A DNA stretch of 5,406 nt from an uncultured Vampirovibrio sp. (GTDB lineage Bacteria; Cyanobacteriota; Vampirovibrionia; Gastranaerophilales; Gastranaerophilaceae). Positions within the stretch are counted from its first letter, which is position 1. Each line of letters opens with the position of its first letter. The notes under the pieces are model-generated. The model did no database searches. It saw only the letters and a program-made list of their open reading frames with translations, and was not told where the DNA came from. The translations under genes were made by a program, and so were the position numbers. The stretch is from positions 1-5,406 of the forward strand of contig CAJTWU010000046.1 in NCBI GenBank assembly GCA_910579975.1, in the 5' to 3' direction. Positions 4,483 to 5,406 of the stretch are shown here, piece after piece.

Positions 4483-5142
4483 ATGACATTAACATTATTG
4501 GATTTATACAATACAGCTGCTTCTCAGGAATGGGCAATGTATGATAATGATGCAGCTTCTGATGCAGAATTTGAAGACTCACTGGTTATTGCTCTCAATA
4601 AAGCTATTCTTGAGATTTATATGTCTCATGACTTTACATTTAGAGATAGAACTCATCTTATTTTAACCATTCCAAGAATATATTCATATACAATGCCTTC
4701 GGGATTGATTAAACGTGATTCAGAAGGTAAGTATTTAGTGAAACACAATTCTAATAGGTTAAAATTTATCGAAAATCCATCAGACCTTACACCTAAAACG
4801 GGCGTTCCAGAAGGTTTTTATATTAAAAAAGATAAATTAATCCTTTATCCAACACCACAGGAAAAGGGAATTGTGACTATTGATTATTTAACACTTACAA
4901 TTGGTGAGAATGCAGAAGGTGATGAAATTTATTCACTGCAAAAGGATAGTGATATGCTTTCTGTGCCTGTACATTTAGAAGCTCTCATGAAAGAGGCAAT
5001 TATTACAAGAACAATGTTGAATACAATTGCCTCTGAATCGGATGAAAACTTTTCGGCTTACAAAAAACAAGCCGATAAAGCGTATAAATTATTGGTAAAG
5101 TATTCAAAGGGGGTGGGGCTTGATAAATCAGTAAAAATTTAG
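4483..5142 (+). CDS. head-to-tail adaptor protein (gp4/gp6-like)
   Basis: A 219-residue protein with AAGGAG (4471-4476) 6 bases before its ATG. Residues 31-48 (EDSLVIALNKAILEIYMS) form the opening helix typical of phage adaptor proteins that plug below the portal ring. A beta-rich middle follows: DRTHLILTIPRIYSYTMPSG (55-74), then TGVPEGFYIKKDKLILYPTP (106-125), the family's 'G(h)P..Y.(h)....(h).(h)YP.P' signature. Next comes a strand pair, VTIDYLTLTI (131-140). The C-terminal half is helical from VPVHLEALMKEAIITRTMLN (161-180) to YKKQADKAYKLLVKY (193-207). Adaptors of this kind bridge portal and tail in P22- and T7-like particles, supporting a short-tailed phage. Last gene of the visible + strand series. 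The exact adaptor subfamily is not certain. Confidence 0.7.
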   Translation: MTLTLLDLYNTAASQEWAMYDNDAASDAEFEDSLVIALNKAILEIYMSHDFTFRDRTHLILTIPRIYSYTMPSGLIKRDSEGKYLVKHNSNRLKFIENPSDLTPKTGVPEGFYIKKDKLILYPTPQEKGIVTIDYLTLTIGENAEGDEIYSLQKDSDMLSVPVHLEALMKEAIITRTMLNTIASESDENFSAYKKQADKAYKLLVKYSKGVGLDKSVKI

Positions 5143-5166
5143 AAAAAGAGCGTTTATGTAATAAAC

Positions 5167-5191
5167 AAAAAAAAGCCCGCGGTAATGCGGG
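5167..5191 (-). terminator. intrinsic terminator on the minus strand
   Basis: CCCGC (5176-5180) pairs with GCGGG (5187-5191) around a 6-base loop. Eight A's at 5167-5174 give an 8-U run on the minus-strand transcript, one base after the stem. On the + strand only a weak GTTTT follows (5197-5201), so it is mainly a minus-strand terminator, possibly serving the convergent + operon poorly. It lies 25 bases after the adaptor gene. Confidence 0.72.
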
Positions 5192-5263
5192 GAAAAGTTT
5201 TGTAAGATGTAAGATAGTTATAAGAGAGGTGCTACGCACATAGACATTTGGTCGATGTACATA

Positions 5264-5289
5264 TGTTAGTATTTCTTGTTAGTATTTTT
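5264..5289. repeat. two tandem copies of a 13-base repeat
   Basis: TGTTAGTATTTCT (5264-5276) is followed at once by TGTTAGTATTTTT (5277-5289), differing in one base. It lies in the gap between the minus-strand terminator and the partial minus-strand gene. It may be replication slippage or paired binding sites. Nothing else clear was found between 5192 and 5324. Confidence 0.5.
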
Positions 5290-5324
5290 TGACAAGCACG
5301 CTTCGAAAGAAACTAAAAGCTTGA

Positions 5325-5406
5325 TTAAGCGATAAAATTTGTACCAAATCTATTAGCACCGTAGAAGAAAGATTCTTTCATAACTTGCTGCAAGTTTCTT
5401 TTTCTT
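5325..5406 (-). CDS. C-terminal end of a minus-strand gene, cut by the window edge
   Basis: Read on the minus strand from the window edge, a frame of 26 codons ends at TAA (complement of 5325-5327). The visible end reads RKRNLQQVMKESFFYGANRF and then GTNFIA, which looks like a folded protein's tail rather than random translation. A minus-strand terminator stands about 130 bases downstream, which supports a real convergent transcript. Its product cannot be named from so little. The competing + strand frame over the same bases (from 5325) lacks a start codon. If real, it marks the end of the co-directional structural operon. Confidence 0.4.
   Translation of the reverse strand, partial: RKRNLQQVMKESFFYGANRFGTNFIA

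Noticed and set aside
5289..5338. TTGACA at 5289-5294 as the -35 of a + strand promoter.
   Set aside because: No acceptable -10 lies 16-18 bases away; the candidates are 19 and 38 bases off, and no + strand gene follows within the window.
5382..5406. Hairpin AACTTG-CTG-CAAGTT followed by a T-rich tail, as a + strand terminator.
   Set aside because: The stem is AT-rich and short, the tail is broken by C's, and the bases are better explained as the minus-strand coding end.
1..5406. CRISPR array, transposase gene or integrase attachment core.
   Set aside because: No regularly spaced repeats, no transposase or recombinase domain and no recognisable attachment site were found.

Overview
The window is AT-rich, double-stranded-phage-like DNA, probably a prophage or phage genome fragment. 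Its core is a virion head/connector module on the + strand: a scaffolding protein (880-1497), an HK97-fold major capsid protein (1520-2416), a small capsid-associated protein (2435-2824), a gene interrupted by an in-frame TGA (2902-3495), a small basic-tailed protein (3765-3959), a peptidoglycan-cleaving protein (3969-4469) and a head-to-tail adaptor-like protein (4483-5142). The scaffold type, P22-like coat and gp4/gp6-like adaptor suggest a short-tailed (podovirus-like) particle. Terminase and portal genes are absent and probably lie to the left.

The host cannot be fixed from the sequence. The low GC, the strong AGAAAGGA-type ribosome binding sites and the N-terminal SFQG-like segment of the acetyltransferase at 234-800 recall gut Gastranaerophilales (Vampirovibrionia/Melainabacteria). 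That is an impression from memory, not a demonstrated match.

Left part (1-852): a possible 56-residue membrane peptide, then a GNAT acetyltransferase gene with a promoter-like sequence in front and a strong intrinsic terminator behind. This arrangement fits a 'moron', an independently transcribed accessory gene set among phage structural genes. The terminator lies so close to the scaffold gene that capsid expression must read through it or start inside or ahead of it.

Middle (853-2824): a tightly packed scaffold-coat-decoration cassette with near-identical ribosome binding sites. It ends at a REP-like palindrome (2832-2874).

Accessory part (2875-3764): the most unusual stretch. It holds a reading frame broken by one TGA, an 11-bp-stem palindromic block of about 50% GC inside its second half, and a second GC-rich foldable island (3583-3674). 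The second island also reads as the tail of a decayed gene.

Right part (3765-5406): the remaining virion genes, then an intrinsic terminator facing the other strand and the likely C-terminal end of a minus-strand gene that runs off the window.
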